Of a DNA stretch of 64,000 nt, positions 30,625 to 39,961 are shown piece by piece. The translations under genes and the position numbers were made by a program. The stretch's first letter is position 1. Each line of letters begins with the position of its first letter. Source of the DNA: Nothopassalora personata (Eukaryota > Ascomycota > Dothideomycetes > Mycosphaerellales > Mycosphaerellaceae); contig CM066296.1 in the NCBI GenBank assembly GCA_033816765.1, positions 744,001 through 808,000 on the forward strand, in the 5' to 3' direction. The notes under the pieces are model-generated. The model saw only the letters and a program-made list of their open reading frames with translations. It was not told where the DNA came from and made no database searches.

Positions 30625-32156
30625 CTACTTGGCAACCGCAGCAGACAACACTTGTGTTCGGAAGAAGCCACCCTTTGTCCGCTCGATGACCTGCTGGTAT
30701 ACTGAAACTGGCGGGTGATTCATTATGACGGTACCGGCCTTGTAATCGATCTTCGCGTCCACGCGGGTGTCGCGAATGAGGTTGACGATCCACTTCTCAC
30801 CCTCGGAATGGGAGAGGCCGAGTCTGGTGGAGAGGTCCCTGATATGATGTTAGCACATGCTGTCAACGGCGTTAGCAAAAATACTCACTTGATGTCGATC
30901 CGCTGGTGGATCTTGCAGTATGACTCGGAGATGAGGTGACGCGCAGCATCGAGGAAAGCGTCTGATGCGGCCACCAGGAAGAAGTCGGAACGCTGGATCT
31001 GCTCCGCTTCTGACAGACGCCTCTGTGCCTCCTCGAAGTCAAAGTCCACATATAGCGCCTTGACGAAGCTGGTCACCGGGTCGTTGTACTCGTACTGCTC
31101 CTGTCTCACGATGCGCACGAGATCCTTCAGCTGCTTCTGGTAGTTGCCGTAGATGAAAGTCTTGTTGCCCGGTCGGTTGCGATTGGTGATGACCGCCGCC
31201 GAGAGATACCTGAGGATCCACGGGCACGAAGTCTGGATTGTGTTGATGTAGGTGGGCGAGAAGAAGAGCTCGGTGAGTTGCTCGCGGGCGGGTTCGTGGT
31301 TGAAGAATGAGAAGAGTGCCCAGTGGATCAGCCATGTTCGGTGCTGGAGCTGTGCGAGTGCGTTGTTGAAAAGGCGGGTGTCGATGCTCTCCTTGAGCTT
31401 CATGATCTCCTCCATGGCGCTCTCCCAGTTGACGGTGAGAATGTCGCAAGCCAGCTTTCCCCAAGTCGCGGCGCTGACCTTGTCGTTATCAGTGGACAGG
31501 ATGCGGAATTGGTAGAGAAGCTCGGAAGCGCTGCCATAGTCGCCGCAGGTGTACTGGAACTGGCCGAAATCGTAGAGCTGGTCGACCATCTGCTGGGTCA
31601 CGCCGTGGTTCTCCTTGAGATAGTTCATGTTGCTCATCTTGTCGCTGCGCAGGTTGTTGATAACATCTGCGTCACCGAGCAAGCCCTGAATCTTCTCCGT
31701 CTCCTCCTCGTAGATTCGCCTCCGCTCGAGCACCTCTTCCCGCTTCTTGGTGTACTCGGCCGGTCGCTCGTCCAGATTGTTCAGCTGCGCGTACAGGTCG
31801 CCCACGTAGTCAGACATGTTGGTGCCCTGCAGAAGGGTATATTTGAGCTGGGTGATGTCGGTGATGTCCTCGTCTTCTGGTGTGTTCTCCTCGACAAAGT
31901 TGAGCAGCGGGAAGACCAGGTGCCTGTCCAGGTGCGGGATGAGTTTTGGTAGGAGGGAGGACTCCTTCGCCAGGCCGCTCGAGACGTCGCCATGGGTGGT
32001 GTTGCCGTTCAGCATCTCGCCGGCGGCGGTGGGTTGTGATCCTGCCATCTTGGGGCGGTGGTGGTGCTGGTCGGCGGTGGTGTTGGGAGGAATTTTGATG
32101 ATTGTCCCGCTCTGCCAAGCGAAGGGATCGGCGCTTTGAAGGGAAGGAGCCGACAT
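30625..32156 (-). CDS. INT6: Translation initiation factor eIF3 subunit e (Int6)
   Basis: eIF3e is a PCI-domain core subunit of eIF3, which scaffolds the 43S preinitiation complex. Exon 1 is 32156-30889, a 50-nt intron is 30888-30839 (GTGAGT...ATATCAG), and exon 2 is 30838-30625, giving 493 aa. The N-terminal [20 protein letters not shown] is diagnostic, followed by helical repeats such as [20 protein letters not shown] and a PCI winged helix. The short second exon completes that winged helix ([40 protein letters not shown]). A shorter start at 32048 ([12 protein letters not shown]) would match other eIF3e proteins, and the extra 36 residues at 32156 are His/Pro-rich. The opposite-strand mL49 gene starts 76 bp away. 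Confidence 0.93.
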
Positions 32157-32232
32157 GTTCTAGCATTAGAAGTACGGGATACAGCTTCACTTTCCACCCT
32201 ACACCAGAATAATCACCCTGCGCTTCACGGCA
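32157..32232. promoter_or_regulatory. Very short divergent promoter, eIF3e and mL49
   Basis: Only 76 bp lie between the annotated starts of the two genes, or 184 bp if eIF3e begins at 32048. The segment must contain both core promoters, or the eIF3e 5' sequence reaches into what I annotate as its coding region. Confidence 0.5.
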
Positions 32233-32883
32233 ATGGCTTCATTCACTCCCATGATGCCCTTCCTGCGGCCATTGAGCCTCCCGCGACCCCAGACGGTGCG
32301 CCACTTCCTGCGCTTCTCGACAGCGACGCCATGCAGAGAAGCAGTGCGGCAACACGAAGGTATGATCAATAAGAATGCCACCAACGCGTCCGATAGCTAA
32401 CACTCGCCAGATCGCAACTTGATCGCATCTCGAACTGCCCCAGAATCCTACCCACCCCCATCAATGAGATCCCTCCCACGCCCCAAAGAATCCAAAGCAT
32501 CACGACGAACATCCTACCCCCGAAAAGAGCGCCACTATCCCACCCGACATCAATCGCATCACCAACCTCAAACGCCCAAACTCATACCTCAACCTATACA
32601 ACCTCTCACACCCGAGAAGTGCGCCCCGAACCTTCCATACTTTGTCACACGGAGTGCAAACAACGAACTGCCCATCTACACTCTACGGAAACGAGGAGGC
32701 AACATGAAGATGACGAGAGTGAAAAAGGTTGATGGAGATAGGTTGAAGTTGAGAGATGCATTGAGGGTTGCATTGGGTGTGGCGGAGAAGGACGCGGTGG
32801 TTAATAGTGTGACAGGGCATATTATGATCAAGGGACATCATAAGATGAAGATTGAGAAGTTTTTGAGGGAGAGGAGGTTTTAA
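32233..32883 (+). CDS. IMG2: Mitochondrial large ribosomal subunit protein mL49
   Basis: mL49 (Img2) is a mitochondria-specific protein of the large mitoribosomal subunit. Exon 1 is 32233-32359, a 51-nt intron is 32360-32410 (GTATGA...TCGCCAG), and exon 2 is 32411-32883, giving 199 aa. The presequence MASFTPMMPFLRPLSLPRPQ then RHFLRFSTA has no acidic residues. The mature domain shows NLPYFVTRSANNELPIYTLR, KMTRVKKVDGDRLKLRDALR, VNSVTGHIMIKGHHKMKIEK and FLRERRF, matching the Img2 family. Missing exon 1 would remove the targeting sequence. The long Pro/Arg-rich linker between presequence and domain is variable in the family. Confidence 0.9.
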
Positions 32884-34085
32884 GTCAGGTCTGTGGGTTG
32901 TGGGCAGGAGATGTGCGTAACTCAAGATTCGCATCGGCTGTGTTGTTACAAAAAGCATCGAGGCGGTCATGTACAGTGTTTGATACGATGTGGAGCGAGT
33001 GTACAGCATAGGCGGAAATGAGATGAAACATGTATATCAGCCACCTTGTCCAGAAGGCAGGTGGATCGACCTCGGCACTGCCGATTTCCAAGTTCAAATT
33101 TCCCGTCTGGTGTACACGAACCAACAGAATCAAGCCAGAACGCGCTCAGATCTAAACAAACCCAAAAGCATCAAAGCCATTATTTCCCTGGCTGACCAAA
33201 ACTTCGACGACCAAAAGCCGGAGCAAAAATCTAATCCTAGCCGCAATAATGCTGGTCGCGAGACTCGAATTCGCATCTCTCACACTCGCGTCGGGAGGTG
33301 AGGAGGTGATGAGTGTCGCCACTTCGAGCGCATGAGGATCTTGCGACTGGACCAGATCAGCCGTGGGTAGGAGATTCTGCCAGTTGCATGTACCTTGTTA
33401 CGCAAATCTCGATCTCGATATCGTGCGATAAGAGAGCTGGTTTTTGATGGAGACGAGGCGCATACGAGGCTTTGAAAGGCGTATCGAACCACGGGTAAAT
33501 AGACTCTTGCTCGATGATCGTCATTACCCTGCCATGGCGATGTAATTCTCCGAGAAGATCGGCCATCGAAGATTGTGAAACAATACATCGTCAAATATTC
33601 GCAAGATCCAACAAGAGACTTCCATCCACTCTCTCATGGTCGTGGAGCCAAGAGTGGTTGATCTTTTCGCTCCACGCAGCACTTCCCAATTTCTCGAAGG
33701 ACATAGTTCGTACTATGAGTTTGGTAAGACTTCTCGAATATGCTATGCCGTCTTTCGACGATTGTTCATTGTGGTGCATTGGTCCCGCGTAACTTGTGTG
33801 TGAAGTGGAGATGAGACGCCGAACTGAGACTGCTGCGGTACGGGCGATTGTTGTTTTGGCATCGTTTGTACTTCGTGAATCGTCGCGCATCGCTAGCTCG
33901 AGAAAGCAGTCGACACATGCTGCCCGCTGTATTCACTCCCGGCTGAGAATGCCGAGCTTTCGGCCAGACTTTTGTTTTGTTTGTTGCGGAACTTCCTCTT
34001 AAGGAACTCGACACTTCTCGCCGTACATAAAGCACAGCGTTGCTCTTCGGGTCCACTCCTCTTATATGACATAGCATACACCACC
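32884..34085. other. Intergenic, no supportable gene
   Basis: 1.2 kb after mL49. Short frames occur on both strands (up to about 104 codons, one in 33280-33594 minus) with no motif. No coding signal or repeat is seen. Confidence 0.4.
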
Positions 34086-34841
34086 ATGGCCTCTCTCAAC
34101 GCAGACGCCGCCACCACCACGACCATCCTCCCCTTCCAAATCACAGAACCAGACCTCCAACAAGGCCGCTACCGCCTTTCCACACCCGAGCGCCCCGAGC
34201 ACTCCACCGACTCGAACGACCAAGCACCAACGTTCCCCCTCTCCTCGCCACCATCCTCTTCACCAATCACGACCACCACCCAAGCTTCATCATCCACCGC
34301 GCCCCCTCTCTCCTCCTACCTCAACACCCCCTCCTCCCCCTCCTGCCCCCTAACCCTCAACTGGAAAAACCCCTCCAACACCTCCCTCCTGCAAGTCGCA
34401 TCAAAACACCCCACAGAAGAAATTCTCAAGGACATGAATCAGTAAACCTTCCAAGTCCTAAATCTCCCTTCCCAAACCCCACTCTTACCAACAAGGCGCT
34501 TCCCCCATAGTCTCCGCGCTGTTTCAAACCCTCCTCTCCCTCCCCTCAGAAATCGCCAAGACCAGCAGAAAATTTCTTCATCGTTGCGGAATGTGGCGAG
34601 TCGGAATGGTGTTAGGAGGAAAGGTTTGAAGGAGGCGTTTGAGAGGGCGAGGGTGGATGGTGGGTTTTATGAGAGGTTTTATGCTAAAGACGATGGAGGG
34701 GGCCAAGCAGAGGAGGGGAGGGTGGAGAGGTTTAGAATGGTGATTGATAGAGCGCTGGCGAGGAGGTGGGAGAGGAAGACTGTGGTTTTGAGGAGTTTTA
34801 CCGGTGGGGCGTGGGAGGCAGGGGTTTGGAGGGGGCAGTGA
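34086..34841 (+). CDS. Unrecognised protein, one intron inferred
   Basis: The ATG at 34086 lies in a good context (CACCATGGCC). Exon 1 (34086-34441) encodes a Thr/Ser/Pro-rich N-terminus and the stretch LTLNWKNPSNTSLLQVASKH. I infer a 69-nt intron (34442-34510, GTAAAC...CCCATAG) that joins it to a basic second exon ending with KGLKEAFERARVDGGFYERF and WERKTVVLRSFTGGAWEAGV, for about 228 aa. Other acceptors in the CT-rich segment are possible. No family was recognised. Codon use in exon 1 is strongly C-ending and in exon 2 strongly G-ending, so the two halves look unlike each other, which weakens the model. Confidence 0.45.
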
Positions 34842-35008
34842 GAGAGTGTAGTTGCTGCTGGCGTTGAGAAGGGGAATGTGCTGGTGATATGAGGTTCTTG
34901 CACTCGCAGATAGTCAATCAACCGCTTCGCAAGCCCAAAGCCTGTATCATCCAAGTGAGAAAATATGTAGATTACCATTACCTCTGTTACCCTTCAACCC
35001 TTATGCCC

Positions 35009-36971
35009 CTACCACACCGCAGCAAGAAATGCAATGCAACCCTCCAAAAGTATGCTCCACCTCCACCTCCACTCCGCCCTCCCACCAGCGGCCCCAGTCT
35101 GCTGCGCCGGCGCCCCAGAATTAGTCCCAGTATTCACGTAATCCCCCATCCCCGCGGATGTCGTCTCCGTCAAATTCCCCGCCATAACCGGTGAGTACGT
35201 CACAGTAACCGTGGCCGTACACCCCTGCTCGGTGGGCGGGATCGTGACGGGAACGTACGGTGGTGGGCGCGGGGAGGTCGAGGCGTCTGGCCCGGCAGCT
35301 GGAGGGTAGTAGGTCACGGGTGCGCCATTGACGGTCGAGACCCAAGGAATAGGGTAGTATGTAATGGCTGCGCCCGAGATTGTGGTGACTGCTGGAGCTG
35401 GGTAGTATGTTACTGCTGTGCCGGAGGTCGTGTAAATGATGGGTGTGGGAGAGTCTTGACTGATGATGGGTGGTGGAATGTAGGTGTCACTGCTGCCTCC
35501 TGGGTTCTCATCGGCGGGTGATGTGCCGTATGGTATGTTTGCTCCATTGACGAGCTGGTCGCCTGGTTCGCCTGTGTTATCCGATGGCTGGTCATCAGAC
35601 GGAAGGGCCTCATCAGGTTGTGAGTCTTGCCCAGGATTGGTGTTGCTCGGTGGCGAATTTGCGCCCGGTGTGTTCTGCTCAGAAGGCGGCTGCTGGTTCG
35701 GCGGTGGCTCCTGATTCGATGGCGGCCGCTGATTCGGACTATGCACCTGCGCAGTAGGTTCAGGATATGGGGTATTCATGGGTGACTCGTTCTGACTCTC
35801 GCGCTGCGTTCCTTGCACCTGCGCAGTAGGTCCAGGATATGGGGTATTCGTGGGAGACTCGTTTTGACTCTCGCGCTGCGTCCCTTGCGGAGGATGCTCA
35901 GCTCCAGCCGTCGGCAGTTTCAACCTGTTCGTGCCAGTCTCTGTCAGGATCGAAAGCCCAGATGTCTTGCTGACAGCGGAAGTCGCCGCGGATCCTGGTG
36001 CAGAAGGGTATGGAACTGCAGACGGAATTGCAGTGACTGCCGAAGTCATAGTCGTGCCAATGGGCGTCCCGTCTTGCGCCGAAGTTGTACATATTGACGT
36101 TGAAGTTCCATCTGAAGTGGTCGTTCGACACGATGTGATGGCGCTTGTTTGTGAGGATATCGTTGTCACATATGTACAGACAGTAGGCCTTCCCTGTGGA
36201 TATGTTGTGGGGGAGCAAGTCTCAAGTCTGTTTCCGCTGAGTTGTTCGGTTACTGTGCTGAGTCCGCCGAGATATTGTATGATCTGGGCTGGCAGCACGC
36301 CGGGGGTGAATTGGCTGTTTGTCGATGTTGTCACAGGAATAATGAATGATGAAGGGTCAATCGTCGCGGGGAGTTTTATGCTGGTGGTATCTGTCAAGCC
36401 GATACAGGTATTTTTGCTGCTGTTATTTGGCCTGCTAACAGCCAAAGGCACTTTGCTTGGATAGATTTGGTAAGGCAAAGGTCTGGTCGTTCTTGTTCTG
36501 GTGACGGCATCGCGCCTGTCGTAAGGAGCAGGCGTTTGTGCCGGCGCTGCACCTGAGAAGTTCGCGAACGATGCGTAGGTCGTACCGGATGTACTTTCAC
36601 ATTGTCAGCTCTACTTTGGAACCCCTCTCGAAAGCAGACTTACAGTGTCAGGCCGTTGACTTCCCACGTCAAATCGGCGCCAAAGGTTGGTATGGGTTGG
36701 CCATTCTCGGATAATGTCACGGTGATCGAGTCTGTCTCGTATGAGAGGAAGGTGCTGCTCCCTTCATAGCCTGTGTAGACTGGATACACAGTCACGGTGA
36801 CAGTGCTCGTGAGAGTATATGGGAAAGTGAGGTACGAGGTTCTCCCACCAAAGAAGCATGGCGCACATGGTGTGGTAGCGGTGATGCTGGCACAATCAGG
36901 TAACGAGAGACTGGAGCCTTGATACTCGTTAGCCAACATCGAGTGCTACGGGTGTGGGCAGCGGACATACT
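35009..36971 (-). CDS. GPI-anchored, Ser/Thr/Pro-rich cell-wall protein (5' end unresolved)
   Basis: Two internal introns are clear: 36970-36911 (60 nt, GTATGT...GGCTCCAG with CTAAC branch) and 36643-36594 (50 nt, GTAAGT...GTGAAAG). Exons 36910-36644 and 36593-35009 read through in one frame, roughly 620 aa plus an unresolved N-terminus. The first exon contains a hydrophobic stretch (IVFIKTAVLQLILGFL) that may be the signal peptide. The ectodomain holds Cys pairs (CASITATTPCAPC), then Pro/Asn/Gln-rich repeats, then AVTYYPAPAVTT and APVTYYPPAA blocks. The extreme C-terminus (WSILLEGCIAFLAAVW after Gly/Ala) fits a GPI-attachment signal. Cell-wall or adhesin-like location is inferred. No enzyme motif is present. 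Confidence 0.65.
35742..35885 (-). repeat. Two tandem 72-bp units in the cell-wall protein
   Basis: Copies at 35742-35813 and 35814-35885 are near identical, differing at only a few positions. Each unit encodes 24 residues with QGTQRESQNESP and NTPYP. The length is a multiple of three, so gain or loss keeps the frame. Confidence 0.85.
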
Positions 36972-37743
36972 GTAAGGCATGGCAGGATCCTCTTCGCACC
37001 CGTGGACCGACTCGGAAACGACTGAAGTGGGTGCAAAGAAAGCCTAAAATGAGCTGCAATACTGCTGTCTTGATGAAGACGATGTGCCAGCAAGCATTGG
37101 TCGAGCCCTGTAAGTCCTGTCGCGTCTCAGGCAAACCCGTGCGGGCTGGTGGGAGTGTCCGTGGCGAAGCAACTCGTGCGAGAGTAGTTTTCGCGAGGGA
37201 TGACGTTGCTGGCGCCGATTGTGGTACATCTTGCAATCCTCGCAGTTCGGCGTAGAGTTCAGGTCTGGCAAGACTTGTCCGCATTTAGCTCCCATATGCT
37301 TCAACGCACCATGTTGATCCTTGGCGGGATTTAGGACTGACCCGTGTAGCCAATGAACAAGCGATTTCGAAATCCTTCTGAGTTCAGCTGCTCATAGGTT
37401 GTACGAAGGATCCTGTTACTAATGCCGCTATAGCACTTCAGCTCCGGCTTCCGCAAAGGAGGTCCAGGGTGCTGGACTCTGGTTGGTGAACCCGATGTGG
37501 CGTGTTGAGCAGACCCAAAGTGAGAACACGAAGTGCGTTCCAAAATACGATTGTACCGCGCGAAGGATGTCTCCCATTCGTGTACTCGACCGTGCAATGC
37601 TAGCTCAAGCTTTGCAGACAGCCCGCACCGAGTGCAGTCGCTCAGTTACCGAAATGTGATGTATCGTGTTTCTGACTTTGTCAAACACCATCAGTCCGTT
37701 GTCGCGACATGTACATCACCACGCCTTGACACTTTTATCTTCA
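36972..37743. other. Intergenic between divergent genes
   Basis: Contains the unresolved 5' exon of the cell-wall protein (frame open on the minus strand to an ATG at 37284) and the upstream part of the A1-like gene. No other feature is supported. Confidence 0.4.
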
Positions 37744-39405
37744 ATGGCAAGTCTGCCTGTCCCACTGGTCGTCCAGCCGACTTTCAACTGGGGTGGAAAC
37801 GACGGCAACTGGTCGACATTTCAAGTGAACGTTGGCACACCTTCACAGAGCTTCCATGTGTTCCCTTCGGTAATAGGAGGAGATACGTGGGTGATTTCGC
37901 CAGACTTCTGCACCCGGTTTGCGTTTGAAGGTTGTGCAGAATCGCGAGGGGTCCAGCTTGTGAATGGCTCCCAGACCGCCGGCTTCCAGTCGAACGCTTC
38001 GGATACCTGGAACGCAGTCGGGATTTATGGCCTCACAACGGCACAAAACCTCTTTGGAGCGGTCAATGGATCGTATGGGCTGGATAATGTTTCTTTGGGC
38101 GGCAGCACATCGACGACACTTTCGGGTCAACTCATAGCACAAGTCGCGAACGAAAGCTTCTGGCTTGGAAGTTTTCCACTTGGTGCCCAGTCAAGCCAGT
38201 TCGACGTTGAGAGATCTGAGATTCCGAGTCTGTTATCGTCTTTGAAGACAGTTAACAAGACTCCAAGTCTGTCGTATGGGTACAGTGCAGGTGCTTATTA
38301 TCGTAAGTCGCCATTGGTGGATATATCCTGCAAGCTATGTGAGCTCATCGAAGAAATAGGTTCTGCTGCCGGCGGGTTAGTGCTTGGTGGCTACGATGCG
38401 GCAGCGTTCGAGCCGAATAACGCTTCCTTCGGTATTGAGACGAATGCATCGCGGCCTCTCACTGTCAATCTTCGGAGCATGATCGCGACGAGGAGCTTGG
38501 TGGGCACACAGGCTATGCCGTTGGGTGAAGACGGATTGAACATGTCAATCGACTCGAGCGTTTCCCAAATGTGGCTTCCGACCGCTGTGTGCGATCAGGT
38601 GGCAGAGACCTTTGGATTGACGTATGACGCTGAGACTGGCTTGTACCAGGTCAACTCCACAATGCATTCGCAGCTCATCAATTTGCATCCGGAGATGACT
38701 TTGACGCTGGCGACGGGTAGCGGCACCAACGATACAGTCGATATCGTGCTGCCGTACGCCGCTTTCGATCAACTGGCTGGGCCTCCAATCTACGCGAATC
38801 AGACGACGTACTTCCCAATTGGCAGAGCCGCAGACGAGTCACAATACGTGCTAGGGCGCACGTTTCTTCAAGAGGCGTATTTGATAGTAGACTGGGAGAG
38901 GCAGAACTTCACAGTAGCTCAGTCCACGCATCAGAATGGCGTGTCAATGGGAAGTATCGTCCCGATCCAGCCTCCTGAAGAACAGTCGGGATCATCGGGT
39001 CTCAGTGCCGGTGCGATAGCAGGTGCCGTGGTCGGTGTCGTCGTTGGCCTTGCCCTTGTCTTTACGGCGGTTTGGTTAATCTGGTGGCGCAAGAGGAGGT
39101 CCCAGCCAGCAGACAGTGGAGCTTCAGTCGTGGAACACTATCAGCCGGAGAAGGTTGGAATCGCCGCAGACGAGACATCTGAACTGCCTTCGGAGGAGCG
39201 AAAAGAGATGGCAGGTGATGATTCTCGGACAGAACTTGGTGGTGATTCGAGCAAGAAGGACCGTCACGAGCTGTGGAGTCCGGCAGATACGCCGCAGCTT
39301 ATGTCAAGCCCCGTGTACGAATTGGCTGGGGACACCGGCAGGCAAGAGCTGGAAGGAACGGTGGCAGATCAAGACAAGGCTCGGCTGTACACGCATGGCA
39401 TGTAG
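37744..39405 (+). CDS. Aspartic-peptidase-like (A1) membrane protein, probably inactive
   Basis: An A1-fold ectodomain is followed by one membrane segment (AGAIAGAVVGVVVGLALVF) and a cytoplasmic tail. The ATG at 37744 is the only clear start and gives no signal peptide, so a 5' exon may be missing. A 57-nt intron (38303-38359, GTAAGT...GAAATAG) is inferred inside an otherwise open frame, giving about 534 aa from this start. NWGGNDGNWSTFQVNVGTPS marks the A1 N-terminus. The first catalytic site, normally D-T/S-G, reads VIGGDTWVISP, and the second reads SIDSSVSQMWLP, so both DTG motifs are altered. A peptidase-like fold without activity, perhaps a wall or sensing protein, is inference. The tail carries the acidic SSPVYELAGD. 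Confidence 0.75.
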   Translation: MASLPVPLVVQPTFNWGGNDGNWSTFQVNVGTPSQSFHVFPSVIGGDTWVISPDFCTRFAFEGCAESRGVQLVNGSQTAGFQSNASDTWNAVGIYGLTTAQNLFGAVNGSYGLDNVSLGGSTSTTLSGQLIAQVANESFWLGSFPLGAQSSQFDVERSEIPSLLSSLKTVNKTPSLSYGYSAGAYYRKSPLVDISCKLCELIEEIGSAAGGLVLGGYDAAAFEPNNASFGIETNASRPLTVNLRSMIATRSLVGTQAMPLGEDGLNMSIDSSVSQMWLPTAVCDQVAETFGLTYDAETGLYQVNSTMHSQLINLHPEMTLTLATGSGTNDTVDIVLPYAAFDQLAGPPIYANQTTYFPIGRAADESQYVLGRTFLQEAYLIVDWERQNFTVAQSTHQNGVSMGSIVPIQPPEEQSGSSGLSAGAIAGAVVGVVVGLALVFTAVWLIWWRKRRSQPADSGASVVEHYQPEKVGIAADETSELPSEERKEMAGDDSRTELGGDSSKKDRHELWSPADTPQLMSSPVYELAGDTGRQELEGTVADQDKARLYTHGM

Positions 39406-39961
39406 GAACGGAAATCAAGTCTTGCTTGCCCATTTTAGAAAGTCATTGAATGTCGGGTCGAGAGCATGTTGAGGCTGTCGATGAGGATGTCTTCATATCA
39501 TCTGGTGATGTTGTCGCGCGGTTGAGTGAAGTGAAGGCGTCCTCGGATGTTGATGCCAAGGTTGTAATGTAATGTAATTAATATTCTACAGGTGGTGGGG
39601 CCCGCGTCAATCTCGCATCTTCAGCCAGATCTCCGGGACTAGTTAGAAGAACTAGTTCTGGTTCTAAACGTTCGTGGGGTTCCTGCAGGCAGAAACACCA
39701 ACCACGAGAGCTGCAAGGAGAGCTTGAAAAAAGCCGGTGAGGTCAGGCTGGAAGTAAAGACGCATATCACGAGTCTCTTTGTGCAGATGCACATGGCCAT
39801 CGTCACTTGACAGACTCACTTCACGTATTCTACTGTATCACGCAGATCTGCAGCGGAATCGGGGCCGGCACGCCATGTCACCTTGAAGGTTGTGGTGGCA
39901 CACCGCCCGCCGCCGTGGGGGAAGTATAATACGTTTCTGCATATTACATACAACTGCCAAG
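39406..39961. other. Intergenic before Msn5
   Basis: 556 bp. Near 39635-39665 a short CTAGTT inverted motif occurs (GGGACTAGTTAGAAGAACTAGTTC). It should hold the Msn5 promoter. No gene is seen. Confidence 0.4.

Noticed and set aside
31323..31952. 209-codon plus-strand frame
   Set aside because: Antisense to eIF3e and a mirror of its codons; very Leu/Val-rich, as expected for an antisense frame of a helical protein.
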